From assembly GCA_039111635.1 (NCBI GenBank), contig JBCAQO010000013.1, positions 1,054,001 through 1,118,000 of the forward strand: a DNA stretch of 64,000 nt, in the 5' to 3' direction. The DNA comes from Heterobasidion occidentale. Taxonomy: Eukaryota > Basidiomycota > Agaricomycetes > Russulales > Bondarzewiaceae. The notes under the pieces were generated by a model. That model was given only the letters and a program-made list of their open reading frames with translations. It did no database searches and was not told the DNA's origin. The stretch's first letter is position 1. Every line of letters starts with the position of its first letter. Both the position numbers and the translations under genes were made by a program. This document shows, in pieces, positions 22,892 through 33,897 of the stretch.

Positions 22892-25800
22892 TCAGACGCC
22901 CTTGATGAGATCCGCGGCCTGGAGTGTGTAGTGTGGTTAGATGGACACTACTTATGGAGGCGAGCAGGACGCGCGACTTGCCTTTTCGGCGAGCGCGTAC
23001 ACGGTCGTCTGGATGTGGCACGACAGCTCCTGTGAACCCACGCAGGAAGAACGTCAGACGTCAGGCGTGGGAGCGATCATCAGGGGGTCGAGGCGCTGTA
23101 CGCACAAAGGGGAGTATCGAGGCGTCCACCTGCCCAGCCAAGCGGGAAAACCACTCGATCAGTCAGCCACTCAATCCACCACGGGATCGAAACCGCTCAC
23201 GATGCGGAGGTTGCGCGTCCCGTACACGACGAGCCGCGGGTCCACCACCCCGCCGTCCGCCCGCGGGAGCATCGCCGCCGTCCCGACGGGGTGCCACACG
23301 GGCGACAGCTTCTTGCGGACGTACGCCTCCCACTCCGCGTCGCTCTGCACCTCGGGGCCCGGCTCGACCATGCGCACGACGGTGTCCGCGAGCGGCGCCG
23401 TGTGCGCGGCCGCGCGCGCGAACTGCGCGGCGCGCACGAGCACGCGCAGGTCGAGCGGGTGCGCGAGGTACGCGGGGTCGATCGCGGGCGCGGCGAGCGG
23501 GTCGGGGGACTGCAGGTGCACGCGCCCGCGCGAGAAAGGGTGCATGCTGCACGAGACGAGCGTCTGGTATTTCTTCCCGGGCTCGGTCGCGCCCGCGCCG
23601 GGGAACATCGCGGGGCTCTGGATCATCCTGCGGCGGCACGCGTTGGTGTCATCTGCGGGCGGGAGAGGACGCGGTGGGGAGAGGAGGGGGGACGGGGTGC
23701 ACGCACTCGATCTGGGCACACTCGGGGTCGTCGAACCACGCGTCGAAGAACGCCATCTGCTTGCGGAGCGCCGCGCTGCTCGCGTACAGCGGGTCGTCCG
23801 CGAGCGCGCTCTTCATCGTCGCGATCTCCTCGGGCGCGCAGAACGCGCTCAGGGGGATGAACGCGTACGGCGAGTGCGCGGACGAGAACTGGCCTTCTTT
23901 CTTCTTCAGGCTGCGGCGCGGGAGGGTTCGTCAGCGCGTGCGTGGGGCAGGCGGGACGGTGGCAGAGCAGGAGGGGGGGGTGAGGGCGCTGCTTACTACA
24001 GGTCCAACTCGGCGGCGCGCGACTCGGGCACGCGGAGCATGTCCGACGTGACCCACTCGGGCGCGGTCTCGAAGCTGCTAGTCACGAACGCGTGGTCCTG
24101 TGCGCGCGGTCAGCGCGGTCCCGCTCATGCTCATGAAAGGCCAAAGGGAAATAAACTGCGAGACAGAAAGAGGACAAAAAAAGCGATGGAGCGCTCGACA
24201 GATACCTCTGTTGTTATACAATAACGAGGACGAAGGTGAGCCCACGCGAGGCAAAACAATGAAAAAAGGCCAAGGCCCGCTTACGGAGGTTCTCGCCCAC
24301 GGACGGGACGTCAAGCAGCGCCTCGATCCCGAACTTGGCGAGCAGCGCCTTGTCCCCGATGCCTGCCCCGCGCCCGCGCACAAACAAACAAACAAACACG
24401 CGCGCGTCAGCCATCGCGGCGCCACACCCCGCGTCCCGCCCCGAACGGACTCACCGGAGAGCTCGAGCAGCTGCGGCGTCTGCAGCGTCCCTGCCGCCAT
24501 CACCGCGCGTGAGCCGCCCGCCAAGGACCAAAGACCAAAGACCCCCGCCGGGGGCACGCACCGGCGGAAAGCACCACCTCCCGCTCCGCGTGGACCACGT
24601 GCGTCGCGCCCGCCACGACGAACTCGACGCCGCGCGCGACCAAGTCCGCTTCGGGCGCGCTGGCGGCGCGGGGGTCGAAGAGCACGCGGGTGGCCTGGGC
24701 GCCGGTGAGGACGACGAGGTTGGGGCGGTGCGCGTTGGGCTCGTAGTAGGCCTGCAGTGGGGCCTGTGAGCGCTGCTCCGGAGGGAGAGAGGAAGGGATC
24801 GACGATGGACTGACCGTCGCGGCGTAGCTGCGCGTGGCGGACACGGGGTCCACGCAGCCCGTGATGAACGTCGAGCCCACGTTCTTCCCGCTCGCCTACA
24901 AATCACCACCACCACGCCCACGCCCACAAACAAACAAACACTCGTCAGCGGCCCTTCCCGCCCACTCCTCTCCGCGGGGGAGGGAGAGACATGCGGCAGG
25001 GAGAGGAGCGCGGGGGACGCACCGGCTCGGGGTTGTTAGCGACGCCGAGGCGCGCGAGCGTCTCCACGTACGGGTCGTGTAGGCCCCAGACGTAGCGCGG
25101 GTAGGTGACCTGCAGCGGGCCGCGCGCGCCGTGGTACTTGGGGTCCCACCCGATCTGGTAGCGCGCGGCGAACTCGGGAGGGGGGTAGGTGATGGTTTCG
25201 GACTGCGCGCGGGCGGGCGAGAGAGGGCGGGGGGTCAGCGCGCGAGGGAGTGGGGAGCGAAGGGTGGCACCTTCTTGAAGTACTTGAGGAACTCGGGCCA
25301 GTCCCAGCCGGGGTTCCCGAGCGCGCCGATCGCTGCGTGGAGAACGTTGAAGAAAGGTGCGTGCGTGTTGTGTGCGTGAGTGCGTTTGTGTCAGCGGACG
25401 CGCACGGGGAGGCACGTACCGTCGTACTCGACGGCTGCGGCCCTGGTGGGCGGGGGCGACGAGGCGTGCGACGAGACTCGGGTGAGCGTGCGGATCGCTC
25501 GATCGACCGCGCGCGGGAGGGAAGCGGACGTACCTCCCTGCGACGAGGATGTTGATCGCGGAGGACCCGCCGAGGACTTTCCCTCTGGAGCGAAGCTGTC
25601 AGCGCGCTGCTCGGTGCACGACAACGCTAGACGCCGGACGGGAGGCGCGCGAGAGGGCGTAGAGAGGGGAGAGGGGAGAGGGCGCACCTGGGCTGCGGGA
25701 TGACGCGGCCGTCGACGGCGGGCTGCGGGAGGGACATGAAGCGCCAGTCGATGCGCTCGTTCATGATGCCGCTGCCGGCCATGCCTGCAGGGCAAGCGAG

Positions 25801-26083
25801 CGGTCAGCGACGCGGCGCGGCGGCGGCGGCGGCGGGGACGTACCGGGGATATTGATCTGCGGCATGTCCGGGACGTACTGGCCAGCCTCGATGACGCCGA
25901 CGGTGACGTCCGGGTCCTCCGAGAGCCTGGGACACGACACGACACGGCGACTCAGTTCGGGCGGGAAGGGGCTGCGCCTGCGCGGGACACGTACCGCGCG
26001 GCGACGACGAGGCCTGCGGTGCCGCCGCCTACGACGAGGTAGTCGTATTTGCGGGCCACGAACTGTTCTGGGGTGACGAGCAT
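22892..26083 (-). CDS. GMC oxidoreductase without signal peptide, gene 3
   Basis: An FAD-dependent GMC alcohol or sugar oxidase/dehydrogenase, more distant from the two secreted paralogs. The start at 26083 runs straight into the dinucleotide-binding motif (KYDYLVVGGGTAGLVVAAR) with no leader, so an intracellular location is likely. Further segments are VGVIEAGQYVPDMPQINIPG, QPRGKVLGGSSAIN, ALGNPGWDWPEFLKYFKK, the second GMC signature (LSAG..TLQTPQLLELSGIGD), the catalytic-His segment VWHPVGTAAMLPR, and the C-terminal ELSCHIQTTVYALAEK-AADLIKGV, so both catalytic positions are His. The final intron has a GC donor (AAG|GCAAGT). The gene is very GC-rich and split into many small exons. It is divergent from the A-T-R gene with a 1.3-kb shared upstream region, which suggests co-regulation. 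Confidence 0.9.
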
Positions 26084-26376
26084 GGGGGGTGTGAAGATCT
26101 GGCGAAAGTGTGTGTGTGTGGGTGGGTGGGTATGTGTGCGGAAGGCGACTGGGGCCTTGGGCTGGGACGGGACGGGCAGCAGGACGCGGGGTTATGTAGG
26201 AGGAGGAGCATCGGCGCGGAGGCGGGAGCGGAGTCGAGGCCCGCATACTGCGGATGGATCGCGCACCTGGCCACCGTCTGTGGGGTGTCTTTGGGACAGA
26301 TGGCGGCTCTGCCCATCATGCACGATGCCGAGGGCAGTCCTCCATCCCGATGCGGTGCAGCGGAGACGCACTGGAC

Positions 26377-26697
26377 GATCACGCGGTGTCCCGGGTCCGC
26401 AGTCGCCTGCCCGTTGGGTGTGCGAGCGTCTCTCCGCGCACCGAGCGGCGACTTGACAAGTGGGCGGCCTCGGGCGCCGTCCGCTGATCAGCCTGAAGCG
26501 ACCTGGATCTTGACCGCTTCCATCCATGAGAGTCGGAGTCCCTCGCGCGCACAAGGACCGCGAGGACGCGGTGTCCCGGGTCGCCCGTCGCCCGTCTTCC
26601 GCAAGCAGGAGGGAGGTCAGTCGCGTTCGCGGCGTCTTGACGAGTCAGCGGGCCTCGCTTCCCGCGCAGCCTCCATGAGAGTCGGACTCCCCACATG
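26377..26697. repeat. Imperfect direct repeat in the divergent promoter
   Basis: GCGGTGTCCCGGGTC recurs at about 26383 and 26570, and a following ATGAGAGTCGGA recurs at about 26525 and 26676. The two segments, of roughly 130-170 bases, are collinear but diverged in the middle. Confidence 0.65.
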
Positions 26698-27339
26698 TCC
26701 CTTCGATCGGGCACGGCCACACAATCGCGTCGTCGAATGGAACGTCGAACGAAGCTCGATCTGGAGGCCCCTCCTCCTCCTCCCGTGTCGGTCGGAGGAT
26801 TGTGCATCTCGCCGCAAAAGGCAAGACGGCGTGCGTCGCTCGATTGAGCAGGGACGCGCCGTCGGCTCGCGCTCGCGCCCGATCCACAGGCCTCCACCCA
26901 CAGGCCTCCGCGACGCGAGGGACGCACGGGGTCCCTGCCGCTCGCCCCCGCCGGGCGGCCGGCGCGGCGGCGGCACTTGCCGATCGAGTCGCGCAGCCTG
27001 AGACGACCGAGCGGCTGGCGCGGGGTGTCGCGGGGCCCTCGGCGAAATTGCTATTGGGTGGCGGGTGACGCGGGGCCTCGGGACTCGGCGGCGCGCGCCA
27101 CGGCGTCCCACGTCGACCAAGACGGGCGTGTGCGTGCGTGTGGCCGGACGGAGGGAGGGCAGCTCCGTTGTCGGCGGGGGACGCACGCTGGGGTCCCGCG
27201 GCTGAGCCCGAGTCGTTCCGGCCCTGTTGCGAGCCCGCGTCTGATGATCGCGCGCCTCGGGCTGTGCGTGTGCGTGTGTGTGGACGTGTCTGGGCCGGCT
27301 GCTAAAAGGGTCTCTGTGGGGCGGAGACACCGCACGCCT

Positions 27340-27362
27340 GCCTGCCTGCCTGCCTGCCTGCC
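27340..27362 (+). repeat. CCTG tetranucleotide repeat upstream of the A-T-R start
   Basis: About five tandem CCTG units lie some 30 bases upstream of the start codon, probably in the 5' UTR. Confidence 0.85.
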
Positions 27363-27389
27363 CGCTCGCTCGACGACACGACGCCCGCG

Positions 27390-30300
27390 ATGCCCACGAT
27401 GCCCGCCCCGCCGCCCCGCCGCCCCGCCGTGCCCAGCACCACGTTCACCCCGCCCCCCGTCGACGGCACCCTCTCCATCCCCCAGCTCTTCGACTTCCAC
27501 GCGACGCACTCCCCGCACCACCCGCTCTTCGCCTACTCGCCCTCCCCCTCCTCCTTCTCCTCCACTGCAGCCGCCGCAGACGTCTCGGACGGATCAGAGC
27601 GCGCGCGCGTCGTGCTGTCGTGGGCGCACGGCGCGCGCGCCGTCCGCCGCCACGCGGTGCAGGTCCTGCGCGATACCGGGCACGAGCACACGCGCCCCGT
27701 GGACCCAGCGCGCGCGCACACCGTCGCTATCCTCGCCCACGCAGGTCCGTCCGTCCGTCCTCCCTTCCCGCCCTCTCTCACCTTCCCGCCGACTCACGTG
27801 ACGCACGCACGTCCGCAGACTCGGTCGCCTTCACCGTGCTCCTGGTGGGCATCATGCGCGCCGGCCTCCGCCCGTTCCCCATCTCCCCGCGCAACTCCCC
27901 CGCCGCCGTGCGCCACCTCCTCGCCGTCTCGCGCGCCGAGCACCTCTACGCGTCCTTCCGCCCCGACGGCGGCGGCGGCGACGACGACCAGAACCACGGC
28001 GACGACGACGAAGCCATCCACGCGCTCGTCCGCGCGGCTCTCGAGCCGCACCCCGACGAGAACGACGCGGATGCCGAGGCGGGTGCGGGCGCACACAAGC
28101 TCGTCGTCCTGCGCGTGCCGACCTTCGACGAGCTTTTCGACGACGATGCTGGCGCCGATGCCGACGCCGACGTGCTCGCGCCGCTCCCGCCGCAGGATAT
28201 GACCGCCCCCGCTGTGCTGCTGCACTCTTCCGGTGCGCCCGCTTTCCCTCCCCTTTTCCCTTCCCTGTCCCTGTCCCTGTCCCTTCCCTCACGCACCCCT
28301 TCCCCGTCCCCCCCCCTTTCCACCTCTCCACACCCTTCCCGTCTCTGTCCCTGGCTCTTCGAGCGACGTAAACTGACGCTGGCGCCGCACTCCCCCGCAC
28401 CCCTCCGCGCGCGCGACGCGACACGCAGGCACCACCGCGTTCCCGAAGCCCATCGCGCTCACGCACGCGATCATGCTCCAGTGGGGCCGCATCGCGCGTA
28501 CGTCCCCTCCCCATCTCCTATTCTCCCACCCAAGTCCCTGTGTTCACTCTCCTCCCTGCGTTCACTCTGCCTCTGCCTCTGCCTCTGCCCCCGCTTCTGC
28601 CTCCCCGCCCGTCGTCGCCCGCCGCCCGCCGGGCGATCGCCGCGCGCAGTGTACAGCAAGACGGACGTCTGCGGCCAAGTCATCGGCGTGCACTCCGTGC
28701 CCATGTTCCGTGCGTCCGCTCTCTTTCCCCCTCCCTTCCCTTCACCCTTCCCTTCCCTTCCTCCCCATCCCATCCTGACCAAAGCTGACTCCTTCCGAAC
28801 TGACGCGACCAGACGCGATGGGCATCGCATGCATCTCCCGCGCCGTACGCCCTCTCTCCTCTAAATACACCCACATGCGCCTGACCCATCAACCTCCCCC
28901 CTTACCTCTTCGCCCTCTCCCGCACGCTGTCCCAACCCGCACCGCCCCGCCCGCTGCCCGCCGCCCACGCCCACCAGCCCATCACCGGCCTCATCCTCGC
29001 CGTCCTCCCACCACACACCCCGCCCCTCGCGCCGACCCCCGCCCGCGTCCTGTCCGCCGTCCAGGCCGACGCGTGCACGCTCATGACCTGCGTCCCCAGC
29101 TTCCTCGAGGTGCGCTGCGCCCCCTCCCCTCCCATTCCCTATTCTCCCGCCCGCCCACCGCGCGTGCTCACTTGGCCGTGACTGATGTTCGGGATCGCGC
29201 AGAGCTGGTCCACAGACCCGCGTGCAATGCGCGCGCTCTCCGCCCTCCGCGCCCTCGTGCGTCCCTCCCTTTCCCCCTCCCCCCAATCCTCCTCCCGCCT
29301 CGTTTCCGCGCACTGACGCACGCCGCACCGCACCGCCAGTTCGTCACGGGCGGGCCCCTCAGCCAGGACGCGGGCGACCGGCTCGCGACCGCCGGCGTCC
29401 CGCTATTCTCGTACTACGCCGGGTGCGTGCGTGCGTGTGCCCTCGTCCCCTCCCGCCTCTGCCGTTTCCTCACGCCCCATCCACCTCGGATTCGACGCTG
29501 ACCTTCGCGTTGTTACCTTTCGTTTTGTGACTTTTTGCTTCTTTGGTGTCTGCCGTCCCCTGCGCGCGCCCCCGCCCCGTGCCCGCCCTCCGCTAGCACC
29601 GAGGTCGGCCCCGTGACCGTCTTCCTCCCAGGTACGCACGCGCCTCCCCTTTCCTCCTCCCTCCTCCCTCCTCTCCATTTGCGCGCGCGGACATTAAACT
29701 GACCTTGGACTCGGACGGACATCTCACTGACCTCGCACGAACGCACGAACGCACGCGGCGGCAGACAAGCGCGGGCCGAGCGCGGACTGGCAGTACTTCT
29801 CCTTCTCGCCGCACTTCGAGGCGCACTTCGTCCCGCAGGAGGACGACCCGGGCGTCGTCGAGCTCGTCACCGTCGTGAGCGCCCGCCCTCCCTCTCCTCC
29901 CCTCCCCTCCCCTGCATGCATGAGGCTACACGCTACATCTCACCCCTCCCCGCCCGGCGATCGCTGACCCCTGCCCCGCGCACGCGCTCGCAGGCAGGCC
30001 CGAGCTACACCCCGGCCGTCACGAACACGACCGTCGCCGGCTGCCCCGCCTTCGCGACGCAGGACCTGTTCGTGCGCCACCCGACGGACCCGGGCCGCTG
30101 GCGGGTCCTCGGGCGCGCCGACGAGCAGATCATGCTCTCGAGCGGCGAAAAGGTGAGCCCCGCCCGCGCCGCGCCCTCCTCGCCCGCGTCCGCATGATGG
30201 GCTGACACGGGCGCGCGCGATTTGCGCTGCTCTTGCTTGATTCAGACGAACCCGGGCCCTATCGGTGCGCGCGCCAGCTCTCCGCCCTGCGATCCCCGAG

Positions 30301-32781
30301 TCTGCGCGCGCTAACGCCGCTGCTTGTTTTCTCTTTTCTTTCTGCTGTTGGCTTGTCGCTTGTCGCTTTTTGGCGGTGGCGGCGCCCTGTAGAGGACGTG
30401 TTCTGCCGCGACCCGCGCGTCGAGCGCGCGATCATGTTCGGGCGCGGGCGGTTCCACAACGGGATCCTGCTGCAGCTTCGCACAGGTGCTGATGCGGGCG
30501 TGCATCCGGGCACGCAGGAAGACGCGCTGCGCGCGTTCCGCGCGTCCGTACAGTAAGCACGCACACCCCTTTGCCTCCCTGTTCGCCGCCGACCCGCCCG
30601 CAGGCCGCTCCTGGACCAGGCCAACGCCGCCGCGCCCTCCCACTCGCGGCTCTTCCCCGAGGTGCGCCCCGCGTTCCGTCGTTCTCCTCGCGCCCTGACG
30701 CGCCTCCCCGACGCAGATGGTCCTCGTCGCGCACCCCGACCGGCCGCTCAGCATCACCGCGAAGGGCACCGTCCGCCGGCGCGCGTCCCTCGCCATGTAC
30801 GCCGACGCGATCGACGCCGCGTACGAGGCGTTCGCGCGCGCGCCGCCGAGCAGCGCCGCGCTGCAGGCGCTCGCCGAGCGCGGCGCGCCGGTGGACGCGG
30901 GCGCGGTCGCCGCGGTCGTGCGGGAGGTGCTCGGGCGCGCGCCCGACCGCGACAAGGACCTCTTCCAGCAGGGCTGCGACAGCCTGCAAGCGACGCGGAT
31001 CCGGAGCATGCTGGTGTCCCTCGCCCGGGCGTCCGACGCCGGCTTGGATGTGGCGCGCGTCCCCGATGACGTCGTGTATCGCTGTCCGACGGTCGCGCAG
31101 CTCGCGGCTTTCTTCGCGGGGCTCCGGGACGCGGGGGAGGACGTGGACGCGGACGCAAGTGCGGAAGGCGATGCGGGTGGGAGCGTGCGCGAGATGGAGG
31201 ACCTGGTCGCGAGGTTCGCGCCCACGCCCTCTGCGGCGCAGGGCGCGGCTGTGCCCGTGCCTGTAGACGGCACGGCAGGTGACGTCGTGCTCGTTACGGG
31301 CACGACGGGGTCGCTGGGCTCTCACCTCCTGCACGCCCTCGCCGGGCTTCCGACCGTGTCCAAGATTTACGCATTCAATCGCGCCCATCGCCACCACCTC
31401 CACCACCACCATCACCATCACTATCATCACAAACCTGGCGCACCCCAGTCCCTTCTGCAAAGGCAGGAGGCCGCGTTGGCTGCGCACGGGCTGGACGCGT
31501 CCGTTCTGGCGGGACCCAAGATCGTCCTGCTCGAGGGCGACCTGTCCGTGGACGGGTGGGGTCTCGACGAAGGGCTCGTGAACGAGGTGCGAGCTTCCGT
31601 CCGCGCGGCTCTATGGTCTTTCGTGTGCTCACGGTGGATCGCGCCGCGTGCAGATGCGCGGGAGCGTGTCGGTCGTCATCCACACGGGTGAGTACCGCTC
31701 GCGCTCTGGCGATGATAGCCGTGCTCGGCTGAAGGTTCGTTCGGTGCCGCAGCGTGGACGGTCGACTTCAAGTGCCGGCTGGCGTCCTTCACGGACTGCC
31801 TCGCCGGCCTCCGGCAGCTCGTCGAGTTCTGCCTCCCCGGGTCCGGCAGCGCCACGCGCTCGCGCAAACTGATCTTCACGAGCACGCTGAGTGTGTTACA
31901 CAGTACGTCCCCCTCACTGCCTCCCCCGTCTCGCACGCGCGCAGCCAACACAAGCCACTGCACTCCAGACCAGCGACCCAGCGAGGCCCCGACCATGGCA
32001 GAAGCGCCCCTGCCCGACCCCGCGAGCGCGCTCGGGACCGGGTACGCCGAGTCCAAGTGGGTCGCCGAGCGCGTGCTGCACGGTGCGGCGGCGGCGCACG
32101 GCCTCGACGCGACCGTCGTGCGCGTCGGCCAGCTCTCCGGCGCGGACAACGGGTGCTGGAAGGTCGCGGAGTGGTTCCCGACGCTCGTCAAGGCGTCGCA
32201 GATGATCCGGTGCTTCCCGGAGATCGACCGCGTGCGTGATTCCTTTCCGTCCCCCTCCTGTGCGGACGCAGATGCCGATGCGGATGCGGCCGCTGGCTGG
32301 GGTTTTTTTTTTTTTTTACATTTTTATTGCAGGCGGTGTCGTGGTTGCCCGTGAGCGTCGCGGCGGCGGTTATGTGTGACGTGCTGCATTGCCGCGCGCG
32401 GTACCTCCACCTCTGCCATCCGCGCGCAACCTCGTTCTCGGCCCTCGCGGTGCCGCTCGCCACATCGCTCGATGTCCCGCTCGTGCCCTTCGGAGCATGG
32501 GCGCAGCGTCTGCACGCGTTCCGGCCGCGCAGGTGCAGTCGGAGTCAACGGCAGAGACGAGACTGGCGGGGGGCGAGGTGCGCGCGCTCGCTCTCGTCGA
32601 CTTTCTCGCGCGGACGGACGCCGCAAGCGGGGAGCATGCGCTGATGAGGGGGACCGGGGACGTGGCGCTGGACGCGATGCGCGCGTGCTCGGCGACGCTG
32701 GCGGCGCCCGGTCTGCGGCGTCTTGGGGAGGCGGACGCGCTGGGGTGGCTTGCGTATTGGAGGGGGGTGGGGTGGGTGTGA
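27390..32781 (+). CDS. NRPS-like carboxylate reductase: adenylation-thiolation-reductase (A-T-R)
   Basis: Such proteins adenylate an acid, load it on phosphopantetheine and release it reductively as aldehyde or alcohol with NADPH. The start at 27390 gives a Pro-rich leader. The A domain includes the A3 loop HSSG-TTAFPKP across an intron, VHSVPMF, VTGGPLSQDAGDRL, YAG-TEVGP (A5) and SSGEK-TNPGPI-EDVF (A10 Lys; TNPGPI lies on a 19-nt microexon). The T domain is DLFQQGCDSLQATR with the attachment Ser. The R domain has VVLVTGTTGSLGSHLLHAL, VVIHT-AWTVDF, the catalytic GYAESKWVAERVL and WLPVSVAAAVMCD. No condensation domain is present. The R domain carries a His-rich insert at about 31390-31432. Near 32519 one extra base is needed to reach the last 85 residues and the stop at 32781. 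The substrate is unknown; aryl acids are one option. Confidence 0.9.
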
Positions 32782-33485
32782 GGTCCATGTGGCAAGGTAC
32801 ACGAGGGGGGAAATAGAGGAGGGGAAATAGAGGGATCCTGGCAGCGAACATGGTTTAACCGCTCGGACGTCAGCTTCTTGAATCTGTTGGATATTGCTAC
32901 GAGAAAGAAAGCTGTTGTGAATTGTATTGGTGTCTACAAAGGTACCTAGGGTGCTTGTTCCGACTTGAGCGGGTAGGTCACTCTACAGGCTGCTGACATT
33001 CCAGTTTGCGACGGACAGTGGCGCATTGTTGGCCAAGCAGCCCTCTTCTTCCCACTCAATATATACGGAACTCGCCAGCAACCACGAGAGCAATAGAAAA
33101 AAGAGAAGGCGTGCACGGTAGACCCTATTGAGATCGTTGACTCGTTGGGTTTGGACTCGACTCTCCAATTATCACGGTCATTTGGATAGATTTTCGACAT
33201 CTTGATCTTCGTCATGTTTATATGGCATCTCACTGCGTCGGTCTCTAACGGTACACCTATGAATATCCAGAGAATCTAGATCATTCGTCCCCCCTTCCTT
33301 CCGCTGCGCTGTTAGCGTCATGATCGACAGTTTGCCCCCTCGATGGGCTGCAAAGGGCTTCTCCTCTCGGTAAGATCGCACGAGACGCTCTCTCAGTCTC
33401 CCATGTCTTACCGCATCTGCTCTGTCTAAATATCTAAACTCACAGGCGAGCCCTTACGAGATGGCCTCGTAACATTTGCAGCAAG
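32782..33485. other. Intergenic region, A-T-R 3' flank and esterase-relic promoter
   Basis: GC content drops sharply after the A-T-R stop. No gene or strong element is visible. Confidence 0.5.
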
Positions 33486-33782
33486 ATGCTCCTCACCACG
33501 CTTCTCAGCATCGGCACCACACTCCTGTTCTCCGCCGGCCTCGTCGCCGGCGCTGTGGGCGCCCTCCGACAGGTCATGTACTTCGGCGCGAACCCGACCA
33601 ACGTCGGGATGTTTGTGCACAAGCCCGCCCAACTCGCCAAGCCTACGCCGCTCATCGTCACGATGCACTTCTGCACGGGCACCGCCCAGATCTTCTTCTC
33701 CGGCACGCAGTTCGCGGACCTCGCGGACACGCACGGCTTTGTCGTCGTCTACACAAACGTGCCAGACAGCGACTGCTACTAG
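33486..33782 (+). pseudogene. Truncated acetylxylan esterase (CE1-type), N-terminal fragment
   Basis: The fragment opens with a signal peptide (MLLTTLLSIGTTLLFSAGLV), then reads LRQVMYFGANPTNVGMFVHK, LIVTMHFCTGTAQIFFSGTQ and DTHGFVVVYTNVPDSD. This is the N-terminal fifth to quarter of secreted fungal acetylxylan esterases, including the oxyanion-region HxCTGTAQ segment. A stop follows directly after DSDCY, where intact family members continue with DC-W-D-V. The nucleophile Ser region and the rest of the fold are missing. About 60 bases later the 3' flank of DUF6534 copy 2 begins. The simplest reading is that the duplicated DUF6534 block landed in, or deleted into, this gene. It cannot be catalytic. 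Confidence 0.85.
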
Positions 33783-33897
33783 GACGTGCGCACCCACCAT
33801 CAGTAAACGAGAAAAAAAAGCGTGCATCACTTGGAGGGCACTGCAGAACATACAGCGTTCCACCTTCCACTGTCTAACATGAATCGACACTGTCAAC

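Larger units (their letters stand above)
26084..27389. other. Shared upstream region of GMC gene 3 and the A-T-R gene
   Basis: A GC-rich candidate bidirectional promoter. It contains an imperfect duplicated segment (26377-26542 and 26566-26697) and, just before the A-T-R start, a run of CCTG tetranucleotides at about 27340-27362. Long open frames on both strands reflect GC content and carry no domains. Confidence 0.6.

Noticed and set aside
22924..24224. Long plus-strand open frames (375 and 427 codons)
   Set aside because: Antisense to the GMC gene 3 exons in very GC-rich DNA; Arg/Ala/Gly-rich low-complexity translations are shadows of the real gene.
26617..27330. 237-codon minus-strand open frame upstream of the A-T-R gene
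   Set aside because: Arg/Pro/His-rich translation typical of GC-rich non-coding DNA; no domain and no partner exons.
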